A stretch of DNA of 63,001 bases from Candidatus Zhuqueibacterota bacterium (GTDB taxonomy: Bacteria; Zhuqueibacterota; Zhuqueibacteria; Residuimicrobiales; Oceaniaggregativiventaceae), in NCBI GenBank assembly GCA_014728085.1, contig WJMF01000172.1:1-63001 (forward strand). Direction: 5' to 3'. Positions 46,084 to 55,105 of the stretch are shown here, in pieces (position 1 is the stretch's first letter; each line of letters opens with the position of its first letter). The notes beneath the pieces were generated by a model. That model saw only the letters and a program-made list of their open reading frames with translations. It had not been told where the DNA came from and searched no databases. The position numbers and the translations under genes are program-made.

Positions 46084-46108
46084 GTCAAAGCGCATTGTTG
46101 GGGCTTGA

Positions 46109-46852
46109 ATAAACCCATTTGGGTTCAATGAACCAGTTTTTCAGGATACCCCAATTAATAACGGACTTTCCGATGGCCGGGTAGATTGCATCCTGCAGGA
46201 CAGCAATGGATTCCTCTGGTTCGGCATACAGGATGACCTGAATCGATTTGATGGCCATAATTTCACCGTTTTCGGCCATGATATGTTCGATTCCACCTCG
46301 CTCTCATCAGACTGGATTCGTTGTCTTCTTGAAGATCGATATCAGGTCGATGGTCGTTTAACCGCCTGGTGTGCCCAGTACGATCCGGAGACACTGGAAC
46401 CCAGACCTGCCAGGAGCTATGAACGGGTGTCTCTAAGCAGCAAGGAAAGTGTGGGAATTTTACGGTTTTTAATGTCCGTCGATGATCCCGGAAAAGAGAT
46501 CGTCAATGCGATCCAGAGCGGCGTTAAATGGCTGGATAGTGTTCGTTTGTGCCATCTTCGCATCATTCGTGAACCGGATATGCCAAGTCCGACCGGATTT
46601 GATAAAATTGTGGTCTCCGATCCTGATGCATCCTGTTTATGGGCCCGGTTTTATCAAATTGGTTCCAATCAACCCATCTTCAGCGACCGGGACGGCAAGA
46701 TTTATCAACATCTTTCACAAATATCCTCTGAGCGGCGAAATGAGTGTGGCTGGTTGGGGAAATGGCCGCAAAGCCTTTTGCGGAAAGTATATCCAAAATG
46801 GCGGCAAAAATGGTCTGTACAAGAAAATGTCTTAAACAAACGGGAACCCTGA
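46109..46852 (+). pseudogene. In-frame chimera: sensor-propeller N-terminus fused to PL10 pectate lyase C-terminus
   Basis: One frame is open from 46109 to the TGA at 46850. Its first 75 or so residues (INNGLSDGRVDCILQDSNG, FLWFGIQDDLNRFDGHNFTV, SLSSDWIRCLLEDR) are the typical start of the periplasmic propeller of a hybrid two-component sensor. At about 46330 this changes abruptly to the C-terminal third of a PL10 pectate lyase (GRLTAWCAQYDPETLEP, SVGILRFLMSV, ARFYQIGSNQPIFSDRDG). Neither half has the rest of its gene: no signal peptide or kinase for the first, no catalytic core for the second. A deletion joining two genes, or an assembly join, explains this. The GH28 gene follows 8 bases later. 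Confidence 0.75.
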
Positions 46853-46859
46853 GGACGAT

Positions 46860-48281
46860 ATGAACAGATACCATCATATAAAGTACTGTTGGCATATTCC
46901 GGTTTGTTTGGTTGTCATTTTTATATTTTGCAATCCGGTTCATTCTTCAGACAGGCAGCAGATGAATGCAATCAACGCTCTGTTCCACGATACTCCTTTT
47001 GAAATAGAACCCTTTCATCCACCGGTTTTTCCGGATCACTCATTTGATATTCGCGATTATGGAGCCAAAGGGGATGGTCTTACCATGAATACCCGGGCAA
47101 TCAATGGGGCCATTGCCGCTTGTGCAGATTCAGGCGGGGGAACCATTATTATCCCGTCGGGTATTTGGCTGAGCGGTCCTCTGTTTATGAAGAGTAATGT
47201 TGAATTGCATCTTCTTCAGGGTGCGCTCTTGCGTTTTAGCAAGAATTTTGAGGATTATCCCGTTATAAAATCTTCCTATGAGGGAAGGGAGCAATACCGG
47301 AGCGCCTCTCCGATTAATGCTGTCGAACTCGAGAACATTGCTATTACCGGAGAGGGTGTTATCGATGGGTCAGGCGAGGCCTGGCGGCCGGTAAAGAGAT
47401 TTAAAATGACCAATCAGCAATGGAATGAGTTGCTCGATTCAGCTGGTGTGCTCAATAAAAGCGGCACCATCTGGTGCCCCTCTGCCGCAGCGCGGGATGG
47501 AAGCGAGTTTGATGTCGGCGATGATGCGATTTGTCTGAAATCGGGTAAAAACGAGGCCGGTCGTCGTCGCGGCAAGCCTTGTGAGAATATCATCGTCCGT
47601 AATTGTACAGTCTACCATGGCCATGGTGGCGTGACTGTTGGCAGTGAAATGTCCGGAGGCGTAAGGAATGTCCATGTTGTCGATTGTCTGTTCATGGGTA
47701 CCGACGTCGGTTTGCGTTTTAAAAGCGCGCGGGGCCGTGGTGGGGTGGTGGAAAACCTTTGCTATGACAATATTCGGATGACGGGCATAGTAAATCAAGC
47801 CATCCTTTTTGATATGTTCTATGAAGGGGGTTTTGAAAAGAACGGTGATGCCCCAAAACCAGACGAAGAGACCCCTGTGTTTCGTAAAATTACTTTTAAT
47901 GATATTATCAGCCTGGATGCCGGTACCTCCGTATATCTTCACGGTTTGCCGGAGATGCCTCTAACCGGAATTGTTTTCAATCATTTAAACCTAACATCCC
48001 GAAAAGGCATCAGCTGCTATTTTAGCGACAATATCGAATTCAACAATACAAGCCTGCAGGTCGAGGAGAATCCGGTTGTAACGGTATACCAAAGCAAAGA
48101 TATTCTACTCGAAATTGAAAATCTTTCCTATCCTGGTGGACCCTTTATCAAAGTTGACGGTAAAAATTGTGAAAACATTTATCTGGCCTGTCCCGAATTT
48201 GAGCATATGGATAACAATTTTATTGAATATGGCACCCAAACCAGTTCAACGGCGGTACAACTGCAAGGCGGTGTCAGGTAA
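46860..48281 (+). CDS. GH28 polygalacturonase with internal deletion (probably inactive)
   Basis: ATG 46860 follows a GAGG site, with a signal peptide at about 1-29. The 473-residue beta-helix protein has the GH28 front (DIRDYGAKGDGLTMNTRAIN) and GEGVIDGSGEAWRPVKRFKM, but around residue 215 jumps from IWCPSAAARDGSE directly to FDVGDDAICLKSG. In intact relatives 80-90 residues lie there, including the first catalytic motif (NGDG/NTD). The later motifs are present: GDDA, GHGG and RFK. All three aspartates are needed in GH28, so this copy is probably inactive. The family cleaves the alpha-1,4-galacturonan backbone of pectin. The PL10 fragment upstream suggests a former pectin operon. Confidence 0.85.
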   Translation: MNRYHHIKYCWHIPVCLVVIFIFCNPVHSSDRQQMNAINALFHDTPFEIEPFHPPVFPDHSFDIRDYGAKGDGLTMNTRAINGAIAACADSGGGTIIIPSGIWLSGPLFMKSNVELHLLQGALLRFSKNFEDYPVIKSSYEGREQYRSASPINAVELENIAITGEGVIDGSGEAWRPVKRFKMTNQQWNELLDSAGVLNKSGTIWCPSAAARDGSEFDVGDDAICLKSGKNEAGRRRGKPCENIIVRNCTVYHGHGGVTVGSEMSGGVRNVHVVDCLFMGTDVGLRFKSARGRGGVVENLCYDNIRMTGIVNQAILFDMFYEGGFEKNGDAPKPDEETPVFRKITFNDIISLDAGTSVYLHGLPEMPLTGIVFNHLNLTSRKGISCYFSDNIEFNNTSLQVEENPVVTVYQSKDILLEIENLSYPGGPFIKVDGKNCENIYLACPEFEHMDNNFIEYGTQTSSTAVQLQGGVR

Positions 48282-48906
48282 TCCTGTTTTAAGTCAGGTT
48301 TCTGCCCCTCTTGCAGGGTTAAACATTCACGACTCTTTAATACCTCTGGGTCATTGATTCATTTTTGCGCCTGAAAGACAGGTTAGCGATTAAAACTATA
48401 TAAAGACTCGTTATCAAAAAGGCAACGTTTATTTTTTTATTCCCAGAAAATTCTCTAAAATTTAATGTCCTGAGTGCAATAGCAGGCATGTTATTCTTAA
48501 AGGTCCAAAAACAAGATATCTCAAGACCATCCCAATGGGTAAAAAATCGGTATTTTTAGCAGTAAAAGGTCATAGAATTAAACGCAAAGATTGAGCCAAT
48601 TTTTACTGGCAGGGGTAGCATTTAAGAATAAGATGATTACAGTGACTTTGACTTGCAATTAAACGAACAGATCATTTTATTACACTAAGGAGCCGTAACT
48701 GGAATCCGGAGAACTTGGATATCCAGGTCTTACTGTATACTTGAATAGACAGACTTGCGGTCTGATAATGTCTTTTTCCCAGTCTCGAAAAATTGTCTGT
48801 TTGACGGTTTCGACCCACTCAGCGAATAGTAGGGATACGGAAGGAATTTATCAGATTTTAAAAATGTTTGTTAGACAGGACATAAATTCAAAGTCGGGGT
48901 TTTTTT
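48282..48906 (+). other. Intergenic stretch without recognised features
   Basis: These 625 bases hold no convincing frame. An open frame at 48741-48965 overlaps the next gene and has no homology I recognise. A T9 homopolymer at 48900-48908 sits exactly at the start of the following gene. Confidence 0.45.
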
Positions 48907-49839
48907 TTGCGGGGAAACTTTACAAAACTCCAATCCGCGATTCTGGAAACGTTACTTTATTTTGATATCTTTGATTATCCGCTTACATTAAGACAGATTT
49001 TCCTTCTTATCTCGGTCTCTGATGTCTCCGTTGCCCAGGTGCGAAATTGTCTTGAGAACAGTCCTTTGACCACTTTACTTGTCAAAAGAAACGAGTATTA
49101 TTGTATGAAGGGAAAAGAAGACACCATCCGGAGCATCAACTATCGAATGGGCAGGGGTAAACAACTCTTGACAATGGCTGAGAAAACAGCGCGAATGATC
49201 AGGCATTTGCCTTTTATCCGTGGCATTTACATTTCGGGCGATTTATCCAAAGGGGTTGCAACGACTGACAGCGACATTGATTTTTTCATTATTTCTGCAC
49301 CGCAGCGGGTCTATTTGTCCAAACTTTTTTTGGCTCTGTTCAGGAGAATTTTTTTCTTAAATCCCAAGAAACTATTATGCTTTAATTATATCCTGGATGA
49401 GAGGCATCTCGAGTTGGATGATAAAAATCATTTTGTTGCGATGGAAATTGCATATTTGAGAATGCTATATAACCAGGATTTGTTTGACAAATTTTTAGCT
49501 GCCAACGGCTGGGTAACAGAATTTGTTCCCCGCTACCGCTCCGTTCATGCCGGTGTCAATAAACTGTATCTGAAAAAATCTAAAATTCAGGGTATTGTTG
49601 AGCTGTTTTTTAACAATCCGGTTGGGAAATTTTTGGACAGATCTTTAATGTATTTATGGCGTTACAGCTGTTCTGTAAAATACAGAAAACATGACTCTAT
49701 CCGTAACTCTTTTATGAATGGAACTCAAAGGTCATTTTGTAAAATACATGATTCGAACCGAAAGGTACGCATTCTCGATCAATATAATAAACGAATGCAT
49801 AAAATGGGATTGACCCAAGTCGTAATCAAAACCGGATAG
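48907..49839 (+). CDS. Nucleotidyltransferase-domain protein
   Basis: The 310-residue frame starts at TTG 48907, the only canonical start codon after the upstream in-frame stop that keeps the conserved-looking N-terminal helix region (ILETLLYFDIFDYPLTLRQI, winged-helix-like). A polymerase-beta-type nucleotidyltransferase core follows: GIYISGDLSKGVATTDSDID (about residues 113-132), with the paired Asp of the metal site. A helical region follows (FNYILDERHLELDDKNHF, then AMEIAYLRMLYN). Such proteins are often encoded among polysaccharide-synthesis genes, as here, with a methyltransferase and a flippase next. The transferred nucleotide and acceptor are unknown. The start is uncertain because of the T9 run just in front. 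Confidence 0.75.
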   Translation: MRGNFTKLQSAILETLLYFDIFDYPLTLRQIFLLISVSDVSVAQVRNCLENSPLTTLLVKRNEYYCMKGKEDTIRSINYRMGRGKQLLTMAEKTARMIRHLPFIRGIYISGDLSKGVATTDSDIDFFIISAPQRVYLSKLFLALFRRIFFLNPKKLLCFNYILDERHLELDDKNHFVAMEIAYLRMLYNQDLFDKFLAANGWVTEFVPRYRSVHAGVNKLYLKKSKIQGIVELFFNNPVGKFLDRSLMYLWRYSCSVKYRKHDSIRNSFMNGTQRSFCKIHDSNRKVRILDQYNKRMHKMGLTQVVIKTG

Positions 49840-49873
49840 AACAGACGCCTGTAATAGTGGAGCGATAAACCGT

Positions 49874-50692
49874 ATGAAGAGTAACCTCGCTGAACAGAGA
49901 AAATCGTATTATTCGCAAGTAGCCGAATATTATGATCGCGAAGCTGCTGATTTTGAGAAGCACTATTCGAACAACATCATTCTGCAGCGACTGCGGCATG
50001 ATTTTAGAAAAATCACAGAACAGTATTCGTTCAGTTCAGCGCTGGAAATTGGATGTGGGCCAGGATTGGATTTGGCCTATTTTGGTCATAACTATCCGGA
50101 GCGGCTGTTTAGGGGGATAGATGTGTCTGAAAAAATGGTGATGATAGCGAACCGTAAATTCAAGACAATAAAAGCGGATGTGCAGGCCTATGTCGCGACT
50201 CCGGAAACAATGGAAAGCAACTTTCCAGACTTGACTTTTGATCTGATTTATTGCTATTTCGGAGCTCTGAACACGGTTTTCGATCTGGAACAAACCGCGG
50301 CAGTCCTCAGGCGCATGGTATCCGCTGATGGCGCACTTGTGTTGACATTTGTTAACCGTTGGTTTCTTTTCGATATACTCTGGAACATGCTGCGACTGCG
50401 GTTCCGGAAAGCCTTTTTCAGACTTGGAACGATCTGGCCCGGTTATGCACCGGATCGTTCGCTTGAAAGCGCATGTCGTTCAGCCCGTCAAATTACAAGA
50501 TCATTTTCTCCTCATTTTAATCTTGAATTCAGGAAAGGATATTCGATCGTTTACCCGGCGTGGTTCAGACACCGATTTATTGATACCCGTGGCCGGCTGG
50601 GCAAATGGCTCTGGTCAATTGATCAATTACTCAACAGGACGCCATTTTGGAATCTTGGGGAATACAGCTTTTATGTGTTCAGACCAAAATAA
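49874..50692 (+). CDS. Class I SAM-dependent methyltransferase
   Basis: The 272-residue protein shows motif I ALEIGCGPGLDLAYFG (about residues 55-70), the acidic end of strand 2 in FRGIDVSEKM and motif IV FDLIYCYFGALNTVFDLE. Such enzymes methylate small molecules, lipids or sugars; the acceptor is unknown. The start ATG 49874 has a GGAG 12-15 bases upstream. It lies 34 bases after the nucleotidyltransferase gene and directly before the flippase, so it is probably part of a surface-glycan operon. Confidence 0.87.
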   Translation: MKSNLAEQRKSYYSQVAEYYDREAADFEKHYSNNIILQRLRHDFRKITEQYSFSSALEIGCGPGLDLAYFGHNYPERLFRGIDVSEKMVMIANRKFKTIKADVQAYVATPETMESNFPDLTFDLIYCYFGALNTVFDLEQTAAVLRRMVSADGALVLTFVNRWFLFDILWNMLRLRFRKAFFRLGTIWPGYAPDRSLESACRSARQITRSFSPHFNLEFRKGYSIVYPAWFRHRFIDTRGRLGKWLWSIDQLLNRTPFWNLGEYSFYVFRPK

Positions 50693-50709
50693 TAGATCCA
50701 GGATCTGTT

Positions 50710-52017
50710 TTGTTTTTATTGCGATTTAAATATCTGACTAACATTAGCTGGCTTTTCGGCGAGCGCATTTTTAAGATTGGGATTTCCTTTTTTGTAGGTG
50801 TATGGCTGGCCCGATATCTGGGTCCTTCGGAATTTGGTCTTTATAATTACATCATTAGTTTGGTGGGCATTTTTACTGCTCTAACTACGCTTGGTTTAGA
50901 TCATATTCTGATCAGAGAGTTGGTTAAATCCAAAAACTGGCATAGTCTTCTCGGAACCAGCTTTTGGCTTCGCATGGCAGGCAGTATCGCTTTATTTCTA
51001 CTCTCGGTCCTGTTTTTTCCGTTCTTTACGAATAATACCAGGGTGATACTGTTATTCTATCTCCTTGCCACCATCTGGCTGTTGCAACCTTTTAATGTTA
51101 TTGACTGCGCGTTTCAGGCAAAAGTGTTATCTCGTTATCCGGTCAGGAACCGAATTCTGGCTTCACTTACTTCTTCTATCGTAAAAGTTCTGTTCATACT
51201 TTTTCATGCCGATCTCTATCTTTTTTTAGTGGTCCTCATATTCGAAAACATTATACTGGCGCTTGGATATGTGCTGTTGGCACCAAGAGTATCTGTTGTG
51301 ATTTCAAAATTTCGTTTCCAATTTAATATCGCCAAATCCCTTATGAAAGATGCATGGCCTCTGCTGATATCGGTTTTTGCCGTGGCTCTTTTTCTCAAAA
51401 TCGATCAAGTCATGATTATATATTTTCTGGATACAGATGCGCTGGGCAAGTATGCGGCAGCCGTCCGCATCAGCGAAGCGGTGTATTTTGTACCTGCTAT
51501 TTTAATCTCCACTTTTTATCCGGCCATAATATGGGCAAAGCAACAAAATAAAACACTTTATAACAATCGCTTGCAAAAATTTTATGATGTCATGATCTGG
51601 ACCGGAATTGCTATCTCAGCGATCATTTTTGCATTTTCCAAGGAGATTGTGCAGGTATTGTATGGAAAGTCCTATTTCGATTCAGGACCGGTTCTGGCTA
51701 TTTTTAGCTGGACGGTAGTCTTTGTTTTTATGGCCAATGCCTCTAGCCGGTGGTTTTTAGCGGAGAATCGTCAAATCCTCTTAATGGTTCTGAATGTTAT
51801 TGCATCCATTTTTAATATTATCCTTAACCTGATTCTGATTCCCCGCTTTGGTATCAAAGGAGCCGCCATTTCAAGCCTTATATCCTATTCAATCGCCTCA
51901 TTTTGGGGATTATTGCTTTTCCGCCCAGCCCGAAGGAACCTGGAAATGCTCTGTCGCGCATTTTCACCATGGGGGGTATTGAAAAGGCTTGGAATAGTTC
52001 ACATGTTATTTCGGTAA
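50710..52017 (+). CDS. Polysaccharide flippase (MOP/Wzx-like)
   Basis: The protein is highly hydrophobic with about 12-14 membrane segments, typical of oligosaccharide flippases (PST subgroup of the MOP exporter superfamily): an N-terminal WLFGERIFKIGISFFVGVWL, then ARYLGPSEFGLYNYI, a central KIDQVMIIYFLD and a late LILIPRFGIKGAAISSLISY. It moves lipid-linked sugar repeat units across the inner membrane. The start is taken as TTG 50710, after AGGATC and before the first helix; an alternative TTG at 50647 would overlap the methyltransferase by 46 bases. The end overlaps the convergent epimerase gene by 19 bases. Confidence 0.9.
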   Translation: MFLLRFKYLTNISWLFGERIFKIGISFFVGVWLARYLGPSEFGLYNYIISLVGIFTALTTLGLDHILIRELVKSKNWHSLLGTSFWLRMAGSIALFLLSVLFFPFFTNNTRVILLFYLLATIWLLQPFNVIDCAFQAKVLSRYPVRNRILASLTSSIVKVLFILFHADLYLFLVVLIFENIILALGYVLLAPRVSVVISKFRFQFNIAKSLMKDAWPLLISVFAVALFLKIDQVMIIYFLDTDALGKYAAAVRISEAVYFVPAILISTFYPAIIWAKQQNKTLYNNRLQKFYDVMIWTGIAISAIIFAFSKEIVQVLYGKSYFDSGPVLAIFSWTVVFVFMANASSRWFLAENRQILLMVLNVIASIFNIILNLILIPRFGIKGAAISSLISYSIASFWGLLLFRPARRNLEMLCRAFSPWGVLKRLGIVHMLFR

Positions 52018-52934
52018 ACTTGCCACACCTGCTCAAGTCCGCTTTCCAGGGTTGGATAATGAAATCTATAACCGCTGTACAGGTTTTGATGTCTGGTCGT
52101 AACTTTGAGTGAAAACGTAAAGGCTTCTCTCAATGCTTTATCTATCGATTTGAATTTGTTTAGGGGTATTCTCTCAATGGGATAGCCGGTGATCCGCCTC
52201 AGAAGGTTTGCAAGTTCTATCTGTTTGAGCGGTTTTACGCTAAATAAATTGTAGGTATTATATATTGGACCGTGTGTCGATAAATAGCGAATCATATCAC
52301 AAACATCCGAGACATGGATCAATGACATCCAGTTATTGCCGTTGCCATATAACGGTACCTTTTTCCGGGTTATAATAGGATGTAAATAAAAGTTTTTAAA
52401 CCATGATCCATCACCATATACCCATGCCGGCCGCATGATTTGAACGGGAATTTGTTGCTTTACTAATTGATCGATTAGAGGCTGTTCTCCTATGGCATAT
52501 TGCCTCGCAAAACTCGTGGGAGAGAGCGGAAATGCTTCATCCACTTCCAGGTCATGTTGACTACCAAACGCCAGCGTTCCGGCGCAATAGACCAAAAGGG
52601 GAGGGGAGTCGAGTGTTTTGATCCAGTTTATCAATCTCAGATTTGCCAACCGGCTTTGTAACGCAGCGGCATACCTGCCCGCAATCCCCCTTCCCGGAAT
52701 CCGGGCGAAATGATAAATAACCTGCGGTATTTCCACCAGTTGGTTCCAGTCAAATGACTGCAGCGAGCCGTTATATATACGATAACGTTTCTTGCAACCT
52801 TTTTTCCTATGTTGAAGGAGTGATATCTCTGTCCCGCTATTCAGGTGCCGGACAAAATATGTACCGATAAAGCCGGTGGCTCCCAAAACAAGTACTTTTT
52901 TGAGTGGTGTTTGTAGCCTTTTGCCGTTGCTCAA
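51999..52934 (-). CDS. NAD-dependent epimerase/dehydratase
   Basis: The extended short-chain dehydrogenase fold is shown by VLVLGATGFIGTYFVRHL (Rossmann glycine motif at about residues 15-26) and the catalytic YAIG region with an upstream Ser/Thr (FARQYAIGEQPLIDQL; Y-x3-K is here Y-A-I-G-E, so the Lys is missing or shifted). The rest follows NAD(P)-binding sugar epimerases. The 311-residue length is normal. It probably acts on a nucleotide sugar for the neighbouring glycan pathway. The start is a TTG at 52934 without a clear ribosome site, so the N-terminus is uncertain. Confidence 0.8.
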   Translation of the reverse strand: MSNGKRLQTPLKKVLVLGATGFIGTYFVRHLNSGTEISLLQHRKKGCKKRYRIYNGSLQSFDWNQLVEIPQVIYHFARIPGRGIAGRYAAALQSRLANLRLINWIKTLDSPPLLVYCAGTLAFGSQHDLEVDEAFPLSPTSFARQYAIGEQPLIDQLVKQQIPVQIMRPAWVYGDGSWFKNFYLHPIITRKKVPLYGNGNNWMSLIHVSDVCDMIRYLSTHGPIYNTYNLFSVKPLKQIELANLLRRITGYPIERIPLNKFKSIDKALREAFTFSLKVTTRHQNLYSGYRFHYPTLESGLEQVWQVYRNNM

Positions 52935-52964
52935 AGTAAAATTACAATAAATTCGATATTATTT

Positions 52965-53466
52965 TTACACATGTTTAAACAAGCGTTGATCGATAAAAAT
53001 TCCGGTTTTCATCCGGACATCGGAGGAGTGTATGGTTCCGCCGTTAAACAATATATTATTTGCCACTACATTAATATTACCTCCGCCTGCAGCGATTTGG
53101 AGTTCATCAGGCGTTGTACCAACATTTTTGCCGATATTAAAAGAACCCGAGTTGCCAAAATAGATCAGACCGTCGAAATTGACGCTGCCGGATGTGTATC
53201 CGTCTGAATTGCGAAAAACAACAGCAGCCTCGTTACCTCTGAATAGCGTGTTTCCCTCGGCAATCAGCGCATATTGTCCGCTTGCATCGATTGCTTCCGA
53301 TCACTTCCAAACCGGCACCCGGAGTCGCAGTGCCGATACCGACATCACCACCGGAAGTCACGCGCATGAGTTCAACCTCACTGCTGTTGACAATTTTGAA
53401 CTGACCGAAACAAAAATGAACTCCTGCCAGAAGAATGAAAATTATCCATGGCATTGCTTTGAACAT
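52965..53466 (-). pseudogene. Frameshifted, 3'-truncated secreted tail-fibre-like protein
   Basis: A strong AAGGAGG site precedes the ATG at 53466, followed by a signal peptide (to about residue 22). The mature start reads QFKIVNSSEVELMRVTS, then GGDVGIGTATPGAGLEVI, a motif common in secreted repeat proteins with tail-fibre or S74-like ends. Near 53297 the frame shifts by one base. The other frame continues cleanly (SGQYALIAEGNTLFRGNEAA, then NSDGYTSGSVNFDGLIYFGN, GGTIHSSDVRMKTG) to a stop at 52965. Normal relatives go on after the SSDVRMK segment, so the 3' end is also lost. Confidence 0.7.
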
Positions 53467-53524
53467 CCTGACCTCCTTACTAAACGATTTCCTTTATTTA
53501 TGTGCTGATGGCGTGGGATTGATA

Positions 53525-53708
53525 TCAATAAACTGTATGCGTAATTCTCACATTGTACGCAGGATCAGCGCCGGTTGCGCTCCAATTGAAATAGATTCGA
53601 AACTGTCATGAGATTCGTACCACTGGTATTTTTAATCACCAATTGCGCCATGAGAGCCGGGATATTGGTGATGGAGAGTATTAAAATCAAAAGAAACAGT
53701 CTAAACAT
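53525..53708 (-). pseudogene. Short frameshifted relative of the preceding secreted protein
   Basis: GGAGG lies just before ATG 53708. The frame encodes a signal peptide and AQLVIKNTSGTNLMTVSN, which matches the mature start of the neighbouring relic (Q..I.N.S...LM.V), then stops at 53565 after 47 residues. In another frame the DNA continues NWSATGADPAYNVRITHTVY to a stop at 53525, a plausible secreted-protein C-terminus. It may be a duplicate of the neighbour reduced by deletion and frameshift. The 345 bases upstream (53709-54053) hold nothing recognisable. Confidence 0.5.
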
Positions 53709-54053
53709 TTTTTCCTCCATGCTTGCGCTTTAGTTTCTTCAACACATTTTCGTTGATTGATGTTGATTGGACACTCTCGGGATAGAGTGTCTGATTCGAA
53801 ATATATATTTTTTGTGACAGTGAACCGCTCATTGTAACATTTTTTTTACACCTTACCAAATTATAGTGTTCTAATGCTCTGTTTTTTCGTTGGTTGAAAT
53901 GTGTTCTAATTATATTAGCAAAATAATGCCGGATATCTGCAGAACAAGTAAGAATATTCTGAATGTTTATCGCTATTATGTAATTAACAGAGTTGATAGC
54001 AAGGACAACTGCTTTACAAAAAACCGTAACCCGGCCTCTCTTCGAGTGCAGCA

Positions 54054-54393
54054 TATGCACAACTTTTCCGGCTTTTATTTGCAAAATGACCTAAAACAGC
54101 ACAAGGTTTTTTATGGACCCGTTTTGATCGATTATGGTACCTATCTGACCACCAACCTCGATCTGCATTATGATTTTGCCACGCGGAGTCGAATGTATTT
54201 CTGGTTGGGCGGAGGACTCGGCCTGGCCTATTTCAGCCCGGAAGGGAATGGCGACAGCAATTCCGAGCTCGCCGTTAACTTGTTGGCCGGATTGGGATTT
54301 AATACAACCGGTTCCTTGGTTCCCTATATTCAGGCAAAAGCTATCCTTGGTGATGCCGACGACTTTGTCATCACTTTTGGTTTAAGATTCTAG
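54054..54393 (+). pseudogene. C-terminal fragment of an outer-membrane beta-barrel protein
   Basis: The frame (VFYGPVLIDYGTYLTTNL, RSRMYFWLGGGLGLAYFS, DFVITFGLRF) has alternating hydrophobic strands and ends in Phe, the usual C-terminal signature of outer-membrane barrels. There is no start, signal peptide or first half: the upstream part of the frame is low in barrel character and begins without a ribosome site. This is probably the remnant of a small outer-membrane protein related to the gene at 54435. Confidence 0.6.
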
Positions 54394-54434
54394 TCACTAT
54401 AGCAGGAAGAAATGAAATATAGGAGAGTTTTTTT

Positions 54435-55046
54435 ATAAAACGCTTGACACTGGTTGCTGTAATGATTCTTCTGTTGTGCGGACCTCTATTTGCACAAGGG
54501 TTTGGAATCGGACCGCAGCTCGGATACCAAAAAGCCAAAGACGCAGAAGAAGGCACACTGATGGGGGGTGCTGCGCTTCGTTTCAAGCTCACCCCTGCAC
54601 CGGGCATGGAAGGCTCGATCAATTTTCGTCAGGAAGACTATGCCGATGAAATGGTCAGCGTTACAAGTTGGCCGGTTCTGGTGACCGGGTTATTTTATCC
54701 GCTACCCATTGCCTATGGCGCCGTGGGGTTTGGCTGGTACAATACGACCATTGAATATGATGATATACCGGGTGTGATGACACCGGAGCGGCAAACCTCA
54801 CAAGAGGTTGGCTGGCATTTTGGCGCAGGCGTTGAACTGCCTTTCAGCCCGAGGGTATCTTTCACCGGTGATATAAAGTATGTCTTTTTAAATTATGATT
54901 TCGAAGAAATTCCCGGCAGCGAGGATCTCGATAGTGATTTTTATATGGCCACAGTAGGACTTTTATTCGGACTTGAAGTTTTCGTTTCAGGTGGAACCGA
55001 GTGTAAAACGTTCTATTACAGTCCCTGTCAGCGTTTTTCCGCCTGA
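54435..55046 (+). CDS. Outer-membrane beta-barrel protein (OmpA-like barrel family)
   Basis: The mature part shows alternating-residue beta strands typical of small eight-stranded barrels (GFGIGPQLGYQKAKDAEEG, PIAYGAVGFGWYNTTIEY, VGWHFGAGVELPFSP, RVSFTGDIKYVFLNYDF). The signal peptide is KRLTLVAVMILLLCGPLFAQ. By ribosome-site spacing (AGGAGA at 54421) the start should be the ATA at 54435, giving an I/M-KR n-region; TTG 54444 is 18 bases away and ATG 54462 loses the charged end. At the C-terminus the expected final strand (ATVGLLFGLEVF) is followed by about 20 non-barrel residues (VSGGTECKTFYYSPCQRFSA), so the natural stop may be lost. Role unknown. Confidence 0.7.
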   Translation: MKRLTLVAVMILLLCGPLFAQGFGIGPQLGYQKAKDAEEGTLMGGAALRFKLTPAPGMEGSINFRQEDYADEMVSVTSWPVLVTGLFYPLPIAYGAVGFGWYNTTIEYDDIPGVMTPERQTSQEVGWHFGAGVELPFSPRVSFTGDIKYVFLNYDFEEIPGSEDLDSDFYMATVGLLFGLEVFVSGGTECKTFYYSPCQRFSA

Positions 55047-55105
55047 AACGATTTTTTGAATCAAGTGAATCCATCAAAAACCCAAGTACAAAAGAGGAAA
55101 ATGTC

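Noticed and set aside
52965-53466. Prophage tail-fibre gene
   Set aside because: The VGIGT.TP motif occurs in tail fibres but also in many secreted FCB proteins. This copy has a signal peptide and there are no phage genes around it.
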